Shown here: piece by piece, positions 10,864-22,779 of the stretch | Layout: every line of letters begins with the position of its first letter | How positions within the stretch are numbered: the first letter of the stretch is position 1 | Position numbers and translations under genes: made by a program | The notes under the pieces: generated by a model | Database searches by the model: none | What the model was told of the DNA's origin: nothing | What the model saw: only the letters and a program-made list of their open reading frames with translations | DNA from: Chiridota heheva | Taxonomy: Eukaryota > Echinodermata > Holothuroidea > Apodida > Chiridotidae | DNA: 64,000 bases | Assembly: GCA_020152595.1 (NCBI GenBank) | Contig: JAIGNY010000327.1 | Location: 1,195,001-1,259,000 of the forward strand | Direction: 5' to 3'

Positions 10864-12009
10864 GTAACGTTGGTTAGTGTTCACTTCCCTAACGTAACAA
10901 ATAACTGTGTGATGATCGAAATTTAACATTAACGTTAGGCTCGATTTTTTGTATTTGCAGTTTATCTCATTTGCAATAGCGAGGTAAAGTATCCTATAAA
11001 TTGAGAAATTGGAGTGTTCTGTCATCTAGGTAGTTTGAACATCTGAATTCCGTAACACTATATCGGTGAAAAAAGTGTAACGACTTATGCACAACTTGCC
11101 AGGCTGGAGAGTTTTGCCTTGTGCGCGCAAGATCTGGCCTGCGCAGCTTGCTATGCAGTTTAGCACCTGGCCCGCGCACAACTTGCTGGCCATAGGTCTG
11201 GCCGCATAGGTAGCAAATTAGCCGCGGTCGCACCGCCATGCAGTGAAAAATACCTGAAACCTCAAAATGCATCGAATTCATTCAAAGGGAAAACACGGAC
11301 GCTGTCAAGTGTCATCACACATTGCTTCTTTACTGTACGCATCACTGCAGTATAGTATACAATTTGGTTATAACTACCGCTATACTGTAAGTCTCCCAAC
11401 AACCATTGACCAATTGCATAACGGCTACTGGTCGGCATTTAAGGCACAGGTTTTAGTTTTTGAAGGACGCCACCATCTCTTCTAGAACTGTGTCATTCGT
11501 TCGAACTGTCATTCATTCTGATCTCAAAGTTTTGTACCAAGCAAATTCCTTGTCATTAAAACATATTCAGATGTCACAACATGATGGGTGATGAGGTTTG
11601 AATGTCTAGTTCGTCCATCAGAAACCTTATGTAACAGGTAAAATTTATGTAAATTTATTACTATTCTCCTGAAAATTTCTGCACACAAAATTTTCCTGAA
11701 AGCATTAAAATTTCCACACATATTCAATGTTCAACTTTGCGTTCCCCTAGATAATCCGCGCATTTTAACGCTTATTTTTGCATTCCCTGTACGCAAAAAA
11801 ATACTTTACAGACTAGTGGCCGAGCATTGGCTAGAAATCACAAGTAACTTGCCCGCTTAAAATGAAAACAATTGAACACCTTGCTTTTGAGTAAGATTGG
11901 CTTAGCCTAACTGCAGAATCCAACACATTATACAAAGTATACATTATGCCTGCACAGGCAGAGTAATAATAATAATCCCCATCGTTTTGCACACCACAAT
12001 TATACACCT
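10864..12009. other. Start of RMND5 intron 1, no feature seen
   Basis: Non-coding intron. A short G+C-rich patch with repeated cgcgcaacttgctggcc-like phrases lies at about 11100-11230. No other structure recognised. Confidence 0.45.
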
Positions 12010-12945
12010 ACAAACATAGGACAAGTCCTACTCCACTACGACCACTGACTATGTCTGCAGAGAAAGGACAAGCTCCTACTCCCATCACTACGACGTAACA
12101 AGTTCGCCTGCAGAGAAAGGACAAGTTCCTACATTACTCCCATCACTACGATGTAACAACTACGCCTGCAGAGAAAGGACAAGTTCCTACTCCCATCACT
12201 ACTACATAACAACTACACCTGCAGAGAAAGGGCAAGTTTATACTCCCATCACTATGACGTAACAACTGGGCCTGCAGAAAAAGGACAAGTTCCTACTCCC
12301 ATCACTACGACGTAACAAGTACGCCTGCAGAGAAAGGACAAGTTCCTACTCCCATCACTACGACGTAACAACTACACCTGCAGAGAAAGGACAAGTTCCT
12401 ACATTACTTCCATCACTACTACGTAACAACTACGCCTGCAGAGAAAGGACAAGTTCCTACTCCCATCACTACTACGTATCAACTACGCCTGCAGAGAAAG
12501 GACAGGTTCCTACTCCCATCACTACGACGTAACAACTACGCCTGCAGAGAAAGGACAAGTTCCTATATTACTCCCATCACTACTACGTAACAACTATGCC
12601 TGCAGAGAAAGGACAACTTCCTACTCCCATCACTACAATGTAACAACTACGCCTGCAGAGAAAGGACAAGTTCCACTCCCATCACTACTACATAACAACT
12701 ACGCCTGCAGAGAAAGGGCAAGTTTCTACTCCCATCACTATGACGTAACAACTGCGCCTGCAGAAAAAGGACAAGTTCCTACTCCCATCACTACGACGTA
12801 ACAACTACGCCTGCAGAGAAAGGACAAGTTCCTACTCCCATCACTACGACGTAACAACTACGCCTGCAGAGAAAGGACAAGTTCCTACTCCCATCACTAC
12901 GACGTAACAACTACGCCTGCAGAGAAAGGACAAGTTCCTTGAGGC
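12010..12945 (+). repeat. 53-bp minisatellite with higher-order structure
   Basis: About 17 copies of a 53-bp unit containing cctgcagagaaaggacaag and cccatcactacgacgtaaca. Some units carry a 5-bp insertion (acatt) and are 58 bp long. Two sets of variants (agaaagggcaag followed by atgacgtaac and cagaaaaagg) recur about 486 bp apart, near 12207 and 12690, which indicates block duplication of several units. Confidence 0.95.
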
Positions 12946-13107
12946 TTGAGTCCCTGCTGAAACTGGATTTTAGATCAAACTGAAGCTATTCTGAATGATT
13001 AAGGACCATTCATGAGCCAAACAGGACAATTTCTTTCTAAGCTATCATTCTGTGTTCTATATCCATCTAAGGTATTTCACTTATGATGGTATGATTATTA
13101 AGATTTT
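12946..13107 (+). repeat. Dispersed repeat, family E, copy 1
   Basis: Sequence from ccttgaggcttgagtccctg to about 13107 matches 17430-17600 (actattctgacttataagaccattcataagc region) in direct orientation. TE-A copy 1 lies between the two. Class unknown. Confidence 0.6.
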
Positions 13108-13435
13108 AAACAAGTTGACCTCTAAAACATGTGTCATTAAAATTTCCAATCAAAATTATGTTTTCTCAGGTGCGGGGCGGGCCACAAGAGGGGTGGTGCG
13201 GGCCGCACCTCTGAAATAGCAAAGCTAAAGCACTGGTACTGTATTCTAAACAGCAAAACTGTATTTCACTAGTTTTTAAACAAGTTGACCTCTAAAACAT
13301 GTGTCATTAAAATTTTCAATCAAAATCATGTTTTCTTAGGTGCAGGGCGGGCCACAAGAGGGGTGGTGCGGGCCGCACCTCTGAAACAGCAAAACTAAGG
13401 CAGTGGTACTGTATTCTAAACACCAAAACTATATT
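13108..13435 (+). repeat. Tandem duplication, about 166 bp x 2
   Basis: Two adjacent copies beginning ttaaacaagttgacctctaa and containing the G+C-rich phrases gcgggccacaagaggggtgg and gggccgcacctctgaaa. The copies differ at only a few positions. Confidence 0.9.
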
Positions 13436-13587
13436 TCACTTGATGCAAACCTACAGTACTGTAATAAGAGTGAAGATTTTGTGTTTGCATACTGTATCCC
13501 AGGATGTTTGTATTTGTGGTTCGTAGAATATAAACAGTCACAGAATCAATCGAATCTATTTTGAATGATTTGTCTGTCTGTTCTGGA

Positions 13588-16500
13588 AAAGGTTGCACTG
13601 TTTCGTTCCAATGTAAAACCAGTCAGTTTACTAAATGAAAAACCGGCTTTAACTGGAAACCTGTTTTTCGCCCATAATGTAAACAAACTTTGAACATTGA
13701 TAAATAAAATGTATTAATAAATTTCAATGTTGTTTGCGTGTAAAGTGATGTTATTACTCCATTTGCCCCTCAAATGATGCCGATTTGTCAGTCTAGGTCC
13801 GAAAGGCAATAAACGGTTCCCTTTGTTCCAAGCCAGTCACGTGAAAAAGGGCGTGTCATCAGGCCATCTATATGCCCTTATTTGCTCATGATTTCTAATT
13901 CATAGATGATTTCAATTTTCTTTTATGTAAAAAGAAAAGAAATTTATTGGATAGTTTTGAAACAGATACAAATTACGCCTCTAAATGCACCATTTTACAA
14001 TGCGATGCTACCCATCAATGCGCTGCGATACTTGATCACATAGTACAATTGTTGCTGATTTGCATAGCCTTCAGCAGGAAAATCTTACAGTTTAGATCGC
14101 GCCCCAAAAAAACAACAAAAAAACGCCTCATACCTAAATCATGCATACTTCTGTCATTTTTAAGTTCAATAATCATTCTTGCTATGAATTAATTTAAATT
14201 GGCCCCGTTTGTGCATCGCGGTGGCATTTTCGATTATATTTTCGCCAGCAAAGGTTCCCGCCTTATATGGTGTTCGCCCTCTTTAATGTGCTATAAGTGA
14301 AATAAGGTAGAAAAAGAAATGCCTGCTAATAAAAAGTAGTGCTGTCGACGATTAACGATTAATAGCTCGCAACTCTTCAAAAACGTTTAATTAAACTTAA
14401 AGTGATTAATCATGAAAATAGTTTATGGGTAGCCTAGTGTGTACAGTGACAATTGGCAACACTGAAAAATATCGTAAAATACTCGAAAGAATCACCTAAA
14501 AAGTTTGCGCTGCTTACTGAAACAAACCTTTCTATGTTTAAAATGCATGAAAATGGCATTAAATATGAAACAAATTCCTTCATTTAATTTATTATTGATT
14601 GTTTATATCTTTCTACTGCACGTTCATGGCAGAACTAAATTGTTGCTGCACTTTAGGTTTAAGAACTGAAAACCTATTTTACAGGCCTTAGCCAATGCTA
14701 TGCTGGGGTACAGTCTGTACATCAATTATTTTGTGAAAGACCAGGCCATGGAACTTCAGACTGCCAGAAATCGGCAACATTTCTTATGGATATCTTTTTT
14801 TCTACACCTTTTTGAATGTCATCTAAACCAAGGATCTTTATGTTAAGGTACTTTTATCAACATGCAATTTTAAGACATGATATTTGGATTTGGTGAGATT
14901 CTTGGCCTATTTGTGGTCTGAAAAAGCATGGTACGTTTGTGTGGGAACTGAACCAGTTCACAAAAAAAAATGTTTTACTGATTTTTGGGTGAAGCTTGGT
15001 TGCAATTAATGCAAAAATGCTCACAAATTTTACAATTTAAACGTTTAGTAAATTAATCGCAAATCAACAGCACTCATAAAAAGTAATGTCCCACTCCTCA
15101 CCAAATTTGTATTTTCTTCATCAAAATAACAAAATAAAAGTGTATTACCTGCAATCTTCATAGGAATAATACGAATTACGTTGTATTCCGTACATAAACT
15201 GGACCTTGTTTCATCAAAGAGCTATGAAAACATTTTCATTTACAACACAGGCTGCCTAGTCAAGTAAAAGCAAAACTTCGGCAGTATGAAGATAAGATTT
15301 CAACATTGATTTGAAATTTTTAACAATGATAAGCAATATTTTTGGTTACTCAGAATCGTATAAAACAGCAAAACACATCTGTATTTGAACTTTCTGTATG
15401 TACTTTCTACTTGTGTGAAACGATATACAGAGCGGATTGCAGAGATAATATTATTAATTTATGCATACCAACAGGCTATCATCTACAGCAAGGGTTCTTA
15501 ATTACATTTTTTAAATGGCCATCATTTCACAACAGCTTCAGGCTGTAGGCCAATCACAATATATGGCAAAACCAGCGTCATGTGACAAACAAAAGCCATC
15601 AAAACAATCCCTGAATACAAATAAGTTAAGAGCATGCGCGATTAGAAGGATGTACATCAGATGTCAGCGGTTCTCTTATCCACCTTTCTTTGACAAGCCA
15701 TGAGCCCAATTTATAGTGGAACTAAAGATAACAATATTTTGATAAGCTGGGATGTTTTAGTGAGCTGATCTGTCTAGGAAAAAAACAAAATGAACTAGTA
15801 TTTTGTGATTTTTACCGATCTTATTTAGATTGATCTTTAATACGTGCAATGCACTGTATTGCATTATATAATGACTATTGTTTGTGGGCCAGATTGGATT
15901 GTCTGGCAGGCCAGATTTGGCCCGCGGGCTGCTATTAAGAATCGCTGATGTACAGCATCTGCAAAAAACATAAATAAACTCACTCCTTGAACTAATGAAA
16001 TCATTTGATCTTGTACCCCAAGCGAAAAACATGGGCCTTTGGGTCAATTACATACAACACGTGATTGATTGGAATATAAGATTCAATCGTTAGTACTATT
16101 ATGAGTAAACATAATTGCAGGGGAACGGAAGAAATATTTGAAAACAAAATGCATGAAATCCTTCGTTCTTTTTGAATCTGAACAATTTGACCAAGATTTT
16201 TGTTCAAAAGTATATTTTACTTTGAAAATGAGATTAGGAAAAAATATAAATTTTTGAGGGGATAAAAGGTCGTTATCTCTTGCGATCTCATTGCAGGGAT
16301 ACAGCTCCCTGCTTGTAATACGGGTGCATTGTAAAAATCACCACTTGGCTAATTTACATTCAGCGGGAATAAAGTTACCTTTTTTTGACCAATGACGGCA
16401 TTTTCCGAGTTACTGCATGCAGATGTCACACTCGTGAGTCATGATATTCATTCATGTTTCATTTGTATCCATATCCAGGGGCTGTAGCGTTAAGTGGAGC

Positions 16501-17095
16501 AGTGCCCATACACAAAAGTGAATGTAATCTTGTACACGTGAAGTGCACTCAGTGCAGTATAGTACAGAAGAGCGGGGTTGATTATGAATTTATGAGTGAA
16601 TGTTCTTGGGATATTGTTATTGCTGGGATTTATAATGGATTAACAAAGTATTTTTACAAGACAAAAGGATCCCTGGGAGATTATGTTAAGGACTTCAAAT
16701 AATAGGGATTATAAAGAAATAAATGTACAGGTGTTGTGGTCGTGGAATTATTAGCCCAGAAAGAGGCACAAAGAGACATTATTGAGCGGATTTCAGCCTG
16801 TTATTACAGGTACATGTGTTATTTAGACTATGAATTTCCAGACATTCTCATTTCTCAATCGTATTATTAATTTAATTTTCATAAATATCACAAATATATC
16901 AAAAAGATACTTCAAAATACGTTCTTACACAAAGCATGAACTTCCTTTTATTAAAACAAAACCGATTTTTACCATCTTTTGGCAACTTCTTTACAGTGAT
17001 TTAGATCTTTTCAGTTTTTCATAAAACATGACTCGGACCAAAACTACGGTTTCACAGAACCAGTTTGAGTTACAAACTGGTAGATCGTGCAAGCT
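13588..17095 (+). mobile_element. TE-A transposon, copy 1
   Basis: Longest copy of a family found five times here. The left end is decayed (ggttgcactgtttcgttcc against aagcttgcacggttttgccc in better copies). The right end is intact, reading gatcgtgcaagct followed by TA, the inverse of the left terminus. Subterminal blocks carry repeated aaaccgg-type phrases. Open frames at 15342-15548 and 16454-16702 match similar frames in other copies but are broken differently, and no transposase motif is visible, so the element looks non-autonomous. It contains a hAT-like insertion at 14338-15076. Confidence 0.8.
14338..15076. mobile_element. hAT-like miniature element nested in TE-A
   Basis: Flanked by direct 8-bp duplications TAAAAAGT (14330-14337 and 15077-15084), the hallmark length for hAT. 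The left end AGTGCTGTCGACGATTAA and the right end, read inverted, AGTGCTGTTGATTTGCG share the terminal nonamer-like block. TE-A copy 5 has the uninterrupted site (aatgaaaagtagtgccccac near 56985), confirming insertion after TE-A. No transposase is encoded. Confidence 0.85.
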
Positions 17096-17429
17096 TATTG
17101 TGTGAGGGATTACTGTAGCATATTCTTACTTAAACATTCACAACTCTGATAGAAGGGCTAAGGGGAAAGCAGTGAAATTAAGAGAAACAATTGTTTGTGG
17201 CCTCAAGGAAATGTCAAAATTACTTTTTGGCTTTGAGAAAATGAGGTAATGAGAGTTTTGCCTAAAATCAGCTGAAAATTCAGTTAAAGCCTGGCATAAA
17301 TAGGAATAAGAGCAGTCTCCAGATCCCTTGCTTGATTTAAAAAGGGGCAGGGTGCTAGATTTGTTAAGGGGCACATTAATGCGTGCACTAAGCACTGCGC
17401 CTTTTTGGTATGGGGCCTGGCATGGGGTC
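17096..17429. other. Intron 1, no feature seen
   Basis: Non-coding spacer to the right of TE-A copy 1. Confidence 0.4.
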
Positions 17430-17720
17430 CTTAAGGCTTAAGCCCCTGGTGAAGCTCTGGAATTTTAGTTGTAATCTTACCTCAGAATGAAACTATTCTG
17501 ACTTATAAGACCATTCATAAGCTAAACGGGACAATTTCTTACTATATCATTCTATGTTCTGTATCCCTTGTAAGGTATTTTATTTATGGGTTTAAGATTA
17601 TTAAGCTAAAAAAAGAATGAACAAAAAATATAAAAAAAACATTTTGACATCTTTTTCTGATGGGGGGAAGGATGGACCAAAAGGGGGTGTGGTCCGAGGA
17701 GGGGTGGGCAAGCCAACTTA
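17430..17720 (+). repeat. Dispersed repeat, family E, copy 2
   Basis: Matches 12946-13200 in direct orientation, including the attctatgttctgtatccct block and a downstream G-rich stretch comparable with gaggggtggtgcggg. Confidence 0.55.
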
Positions 17721-17829
17721 CTTTATATTCAGAGAAAAATTAGATGTTGGAAAAACTCATTGATCAATTAAAGTCCCCCTAATTTCTTCTATATTCCTCA
17801 ACAAATCATGCCAGTTGACAATCCTTAGA

Positions 17830-18450
17830 TCCTTTCTGAAAAGCACTCTCTAATATATTTTGGATGAGGGTAGTTTCATTAGTTTTTTACTGCAGGGTTC
17901 AGGAATCATTAGCACACTTTAACCACTAGCCCCTCGGGCTCCCTGACTCCTTTCTCCCTCCCCATAGAATGGATTGACTTGACAAAAACGTGCATCAAAA
18001 GCCCAAAAACCTTGGACAGAGAAAAGATAGAAGTAAACAATGCTTTTCTTTCAACTCAAATATATTTTTACATAGTGTTACATTGTAAGACTAACGTTAT
18101 GTAAGCAAAATCTGTTTTAGATATGAAAAACCACAAATAAAACAATGTCAGAACAATAATAAAGTATGCAAAAGTTTGTAACAAATATGTAACATGATGA
18201 TACAAAATTAGGCCCCTACAATATACAAGGCTGATGTAAGAAAAGTGTAACTTTAGACCAAAAAGTGGACAATTATGCACTTTGACTTGTGTAAGAAAAA
18301 TTGATGTTGTAATAATGTATTTTTAAAAAGTCTAAGGTATATTTTTTTCTGGTTATTCCTCAACGGAAAATCAGCTTCAGCTAGCCCTGATGTAAGTTCT
18401 ACTTTCCCGGGAAAAGCACTCTGTAATATCTTTTGGATGAGGGTAGTTGC
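17830..18450 (+). repeat. Pair of short direct repeats
   Basis: The phrase aaaagcactct..taatat.ttttggatgagggtagtt occurs near 17840-17880 and again near 18410-18450. Between them is unremarkable AT-rich intron. Confidence 0.6.
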
Positions 18451-18743
18451 TGATTTACTGGAGGTTTGACCCTTTTTTGATACCTGAAGTCAAAAGTAGT
18501 AAATGACCTAATCCTGACAATTTTCTGCATAATGATAGCAGTATGATCAAAAAAAGAAAACTTAAAAAAAATTCTGGAGGTGATTTTAATCAAGTTGTGG
18601 ATTAGTAGTTGAGACCTACCAAAACTCGAGCTTGTTCAAGTTGGCTGCACCACAAAAATGTTTATTCAGTCTTTTTTCAGGGGTTCTCATTTTGACTATG
18701 AGGATTAATACTTAATTAGTTCTGCTACCTTTGTGCCTTTTTT

Positions 18744-19309
18744 AGTGTTGTCACGACTTGTTTCTATTACGTATCGATTATCATGGAGAAAAACATTGCA
18801 ATATATTGGTATGTTCGCGATACTTTTCGAGAAAAGTGACTCGTGACACATTGTTCTTTTATGATGAATGCAAGAAAAACTGATTTGCAGATCTAGCAGA
18901 TGACCTGATTGCGTGACTTACGTTCATCACTCATCATGCACGTTTTTGGTAATTCAGTCAACGTGACCATGAAACATCGAAGTGAGAGCCTCAGAGGCAT
19001 GTTCTGGGCCAATTTTTCATTCTTTTGCCAACTTACATCGGAGCGTGACAGTGTGGGTTGACGGAGCACGATTTTTAATTAGTTTTTTATTAATGTTTAC
19101 GGTATTTTTGCATGTTTTCAATGGCCTAAACTTGACTTTTAGATTTAATACCGTAACGTTAGAATTGTAGCGTAGGAAGTAGCCTAGCATAGCTGCCTGA
19201 AAATTTCTTAGTTGAGTATTAGTTTTTGGTATCATGATATGTTGCAAGAGGCATATTTCATGTCGTGGGAAAAGAGATACCGCGATAATCGATATGTCAT
19301 GACAGCACT
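18744..19309. mobile_element. hAT-like TIR element
   Basis: The left end AGTGTTGTCACGACTTG and the inverted right end AGTGCTGTCATGACATATC pair, with a second shared block tatcgattatc further in. The first positions match the TIR of the element at 14338-15076, so the two are probably related. No clear 8-bp duplication remains. The interior is non-coding. Confidence 0.65.
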
Positions 19310-20300
19310 ATTTTCAATAGACCTTTTGAATCATACTGAATTGCAAGGTTTTCCAAAATGCATATCGAATAAAGGACCAACACTTTTAAGGGAGAAATGG
19401 TGCTTTGCCCAAACTAGAGATATTATTTTAGTAAACTATTTGTCACTTCATGCTGTAGCACTACAGTAGGTTTTATTAAAAATAGAAACATTTTCCATGG
19501 CTTTTGTCAGAGTGCAAACCACATATTCATGCATATCAGTTATGTACTGTACACTTTTGGATATTAGGTTTGAAACATTTGAATGACCATTATTGATTCA
19601 CTATTTGAGAACTTTCTCAATGAATAAAAGCATCCTGATAGTTATATTGTTTACGCATCTGAAAGCTGAACCTCCTTATTGACATTTACATGAAGACATT
19701 TTAGAACATTCTCTACACTGAAAACAAAACATTTTGGAAAAATTGTATCATAACCTTGGTTTTTTAGAAATACAGTGTAGACATTATACATCTGTAGATT
19801 AAGTGATTAGAAACAGAGATTGGAATCTCAAATATGCTTTTTGTAGCTTATTGATTATCTGTATCCCTGGTGAGATGTAATTACTCAAGAGCATGGTGGC
19901 ATATAACCGGAGTTGAAGAACCTTAGGTAGAGAGTTGTTCAAACTATTGTCAAGGTGGAAAACCTTTCTGATGGAGGGAGACGGTGGCAGCTCATAAAAT
20001 GGAAGTTTTCCATCGTCAGAAACAGTTTTAGACTTTTTTTTTTGCATGTTTTGATCTTCCAGGGAGTTGGAATAGACGTCTAATAGAAAAAATATTGAAG
20101 GTATTCAGATTGCATCAACTGCTCTATGCTCATTGCATTGCAGTTGACAGTGTGCCAGTACACTGACAGCAATCAGATGAAAAAACAGGAAAGCGGTTAA
20201 TAGCAACATGATATAAAAAAAATCATATTTATTGAACAACTATTTCTAAGTATATTCCAAATAAGTATGATATATGGTCAAGTGTTATTACAGTAATTGA
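19310..20300. other. Intron 1, no feature seen
   Basis: AT-rich intron. No coding, RNA or repeat structure supported. Confidence 0.45.
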
Positions 20301-20679
20301 TTTTTGTGGAATATTTGCTGTTTTGATAATAATAAAATACTTATAAAGCACAAATACTATATACATATTCAAATGCGCTATACAAAATAATTAAATAAGA
20401 TAAAAAAAAAAGGTAGTAAAAGCTAAACATGATTAAGTATATTTATATAGATAAAGCATGTATGAATAATAAAAAAAAGGAAACCGAAGCTAAAAATAGA
20501 ATAGACAACATAGAAAACCTAGTGTAGAATTTAAAGCTAAAGCAGTCGAAACATAAAACAATGCTAAGAAAAATACAAGCACACAAGCAAGTTAAAAGTC
20601 AAGATTACAGAATAAGGTTTTCATTATTTTCAATCCATTTCACAACAGCATCAATTATGTTTTGTATATTGTAAGTATA

Positions 20680-20950
20680 ACAAGTCTTAAAACAATTTTC
20701 CAATTTCATTGTAAGGAGTTAACAAGGATAGATCCATACTCGGGCCATAATGACCCATCAGGTGATTGCTTATTCATGGTTTTCTTGCCGCAAACAAATA
20801 GCTCCTTCAGGACATGACACAATCCATCTTAGGTTAACTTCCTGACGCTTACTTATTTACAGCTGAGTGGAATGAAGCACATAGAGTGTCTTGCTCAAGG
20901 ACAACAACAAGCTTGCGACGGTTGTCACACCGGGTACTGTTTACATATGA
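20680..20950 (-). repeat. Retroposon tail-like fragment
   Basis: Contains ttacagctgagtggaatga followed by gagtgtcttgctcaaggaca. This motif pair is, to my knowledge, very common in dispersed retroposon fragments of marine animals. Strand and family are uncertain. The preceding A-rich stretch (20310-20620) may belong to it. Confidence 0.45.
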
Positions 20951-20964
20951 GCATGACTTTGTAA

Positions 20965-21512
20965 AGGAATATTCCCATGTTTTTATAACCTTTCATAAAG
21001 AAAGAGAAAATACTAGAAACAATTTAGTACAAAAATCATTTTGATATGTTATTCCTACCAGAAGATATTCAAAATTCAAGGTACACAAAAAATGCCAATA
21101 AAAGAATAGGAAAAGGCTCAGTATGACATCATTCTCCCACAAAGTTGATGTATTTTATTAAAATCTATCATCCTTTTTTATAAGTAAAACCTGCTAGGAA
21201 AATAAATTGACGAGAGTTAGGTATTTATTTACATTGCCAAATATACCCTACTTTAATAATTTGGGAAAATTGTTTCTAATCATACAGAAACAACCAATTA
21301 ACATTCAAAGAAATATAAAAACATTTGCAATGGAATTGTCTCTATGACTTTAAACACGAATTCATCATACTGTACAAAAACTTTTAAAATGCTATTGGGA
21401 AATCTTTAGAAATCCATATCTCCCTGATATCAACCTGATTTTTGTACCAAATTGATTCTTAAAGTATACTCTTTCAAATACAATTTTGACAAAAAACCAT
21501 GGGAATATTCCT
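20965..21512 (-). mobile_element. TIR element, family B, copy 2 (best preserved)
   Basis: Starts AGGAATATTCCCATG after gtaa and ends CATGGGAATATTCCT before TTAA (21513-21516). The interior is the inverse of 2800-3240 and 30690-31075. The TTAA flank and AGG terminus fit a TTAA-targeting superfamily such as Kolobok. Non-coding. Confidence 0.8.
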
Positions 21513-21516
21513 TTAA

Positions 21517-22077
21517 AGGATTAGTTCAGTGATCAAGCATGTTTATCTTATATGAAAGAGGACTCAAAAGAAACAAAATAGTGCAGAAAGTATTCAAATT
21601 CGTATTTTGTTAAGGAGATATTTAAGTTGAAAGTTTGGTATCATTTGTGTAGAAACGACTGAAATCAGACTAGTTGTGATATCATAGCCTCAGATTCCTC
21701 AAAGTCTTTATGTATTCTATCATTTGTTTCCCCTGTGATTTTGTGACTCAAAATGCATGGGATATATCAAAAAAGTAGTAAAACTGAATCTAGGAAGGGT
21801 ATTTATAGTATTCCACCTGAAGAAAGTTTAGGGGAAAATAATTTAAATAGTGAACAAATTAAATACACTTTTTATAAAATACATAAAGACTAAGGAATCT
21901 GAGGCTGTGACATCACAACTAGTCTGATTTCAGTCATTTCTACAGAAATGATAGCAAGCTTTAAACTTGAATATCTACTTAACAGAATAAGATTTTTGAA
22001 CGCTTCCTTTACTATTTTGTTTCTTTTGAAGTCCTCTTCCATATGAGATGGACATGCTTGACCACTGAACTAATTCT
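21517..22077. mobile_element. TTAA-flanked fold-back miniature element, family C
   Basis: A 561-bp element flanked by TTAA (21513-21516 and 22078-22081). The left end AGGATTAGTTCAGTGATCAA and the inverted right end AGAATTAGTTCAGTGGTCAA pair, and the arms continue for about 200 bp each (for example ctgaaatcagactagttgtg with its inverse). TTAA target plus an AGR terminus again suggests a Kolobok-type family. It abuts family B copy 2 and shares the same TTAA. Related sequence lies upstream of RMND5 near 10130-10200. Confidence 0.88.
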
Positions 22078-22186
22078 TTAATCACTGCACCTCATTTTTA
22101 GGAGAACTGTAGAATAAATGTTCTTGTATGAATTGTGTACATGCAAGTTGGTCACATGAACACAGTGCTGGCCTCACAAAACTTAA

Positions 22187-22537
22187 AGGTGTAGGGACGG
22201 GTACAAAAGGTTTCTGTTTAATCACTTACCGAAAAGAGTATTCAATTATTGAGTTTAATAGTCATTGAATTTTGAAAATAGCACATGTAGTTTTCAAGTT
22301 ATGAGTAATTAAAGTTTAAAATTGTTTTAATATATTGGCAAAATGTGATGTACTGTATGAACAGGAAAACACCCAAAAAGCTTTTGTTTTTCTTTATATT
22401 TCTTCCCTTTATTTCAGACCTTGAAAATGTTCAAAATCATTTTCAATAAATTATCTTAACCTTTTTAAAGAGAAATGGCAGAGGGTTAAAAAACAATGTA
22501 TTTACATAAGAAAATGGACTATGTCCCGTTCACACCT
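22187..22537 (+). mobile_element. Miniature element, family F, copy 1
   Basis: Preceded by TTAA (22183-22186). Begins AGGTGTAGGGACGGG and ends CCCGTTCACACCT, giving a short imperfect TIR. An inverted related copy lies at 29570-29960. Non-coding. Confidence 0.65.
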
Positions 22538-22779
22538 TACAAGAGGAACACAAAAATATGCATATTTTTCCCCAAATCTTCAAAATGCTGTAAAATGGCC
22601 AATAAAATAATAGATTACGAGGAAATGTGCTTCACGTTTTTTATTAAATTTTAAACCAATTTTGCAAATGTTGCCTCTACATGTCCATTCATGTATACCT
22701 TGAACTGTGGTATGGAAACATTATTTGATACCTTTTTGTGCTTCTCTGTGGTAGTGATCATTACCTTCTTCTTATTCAC

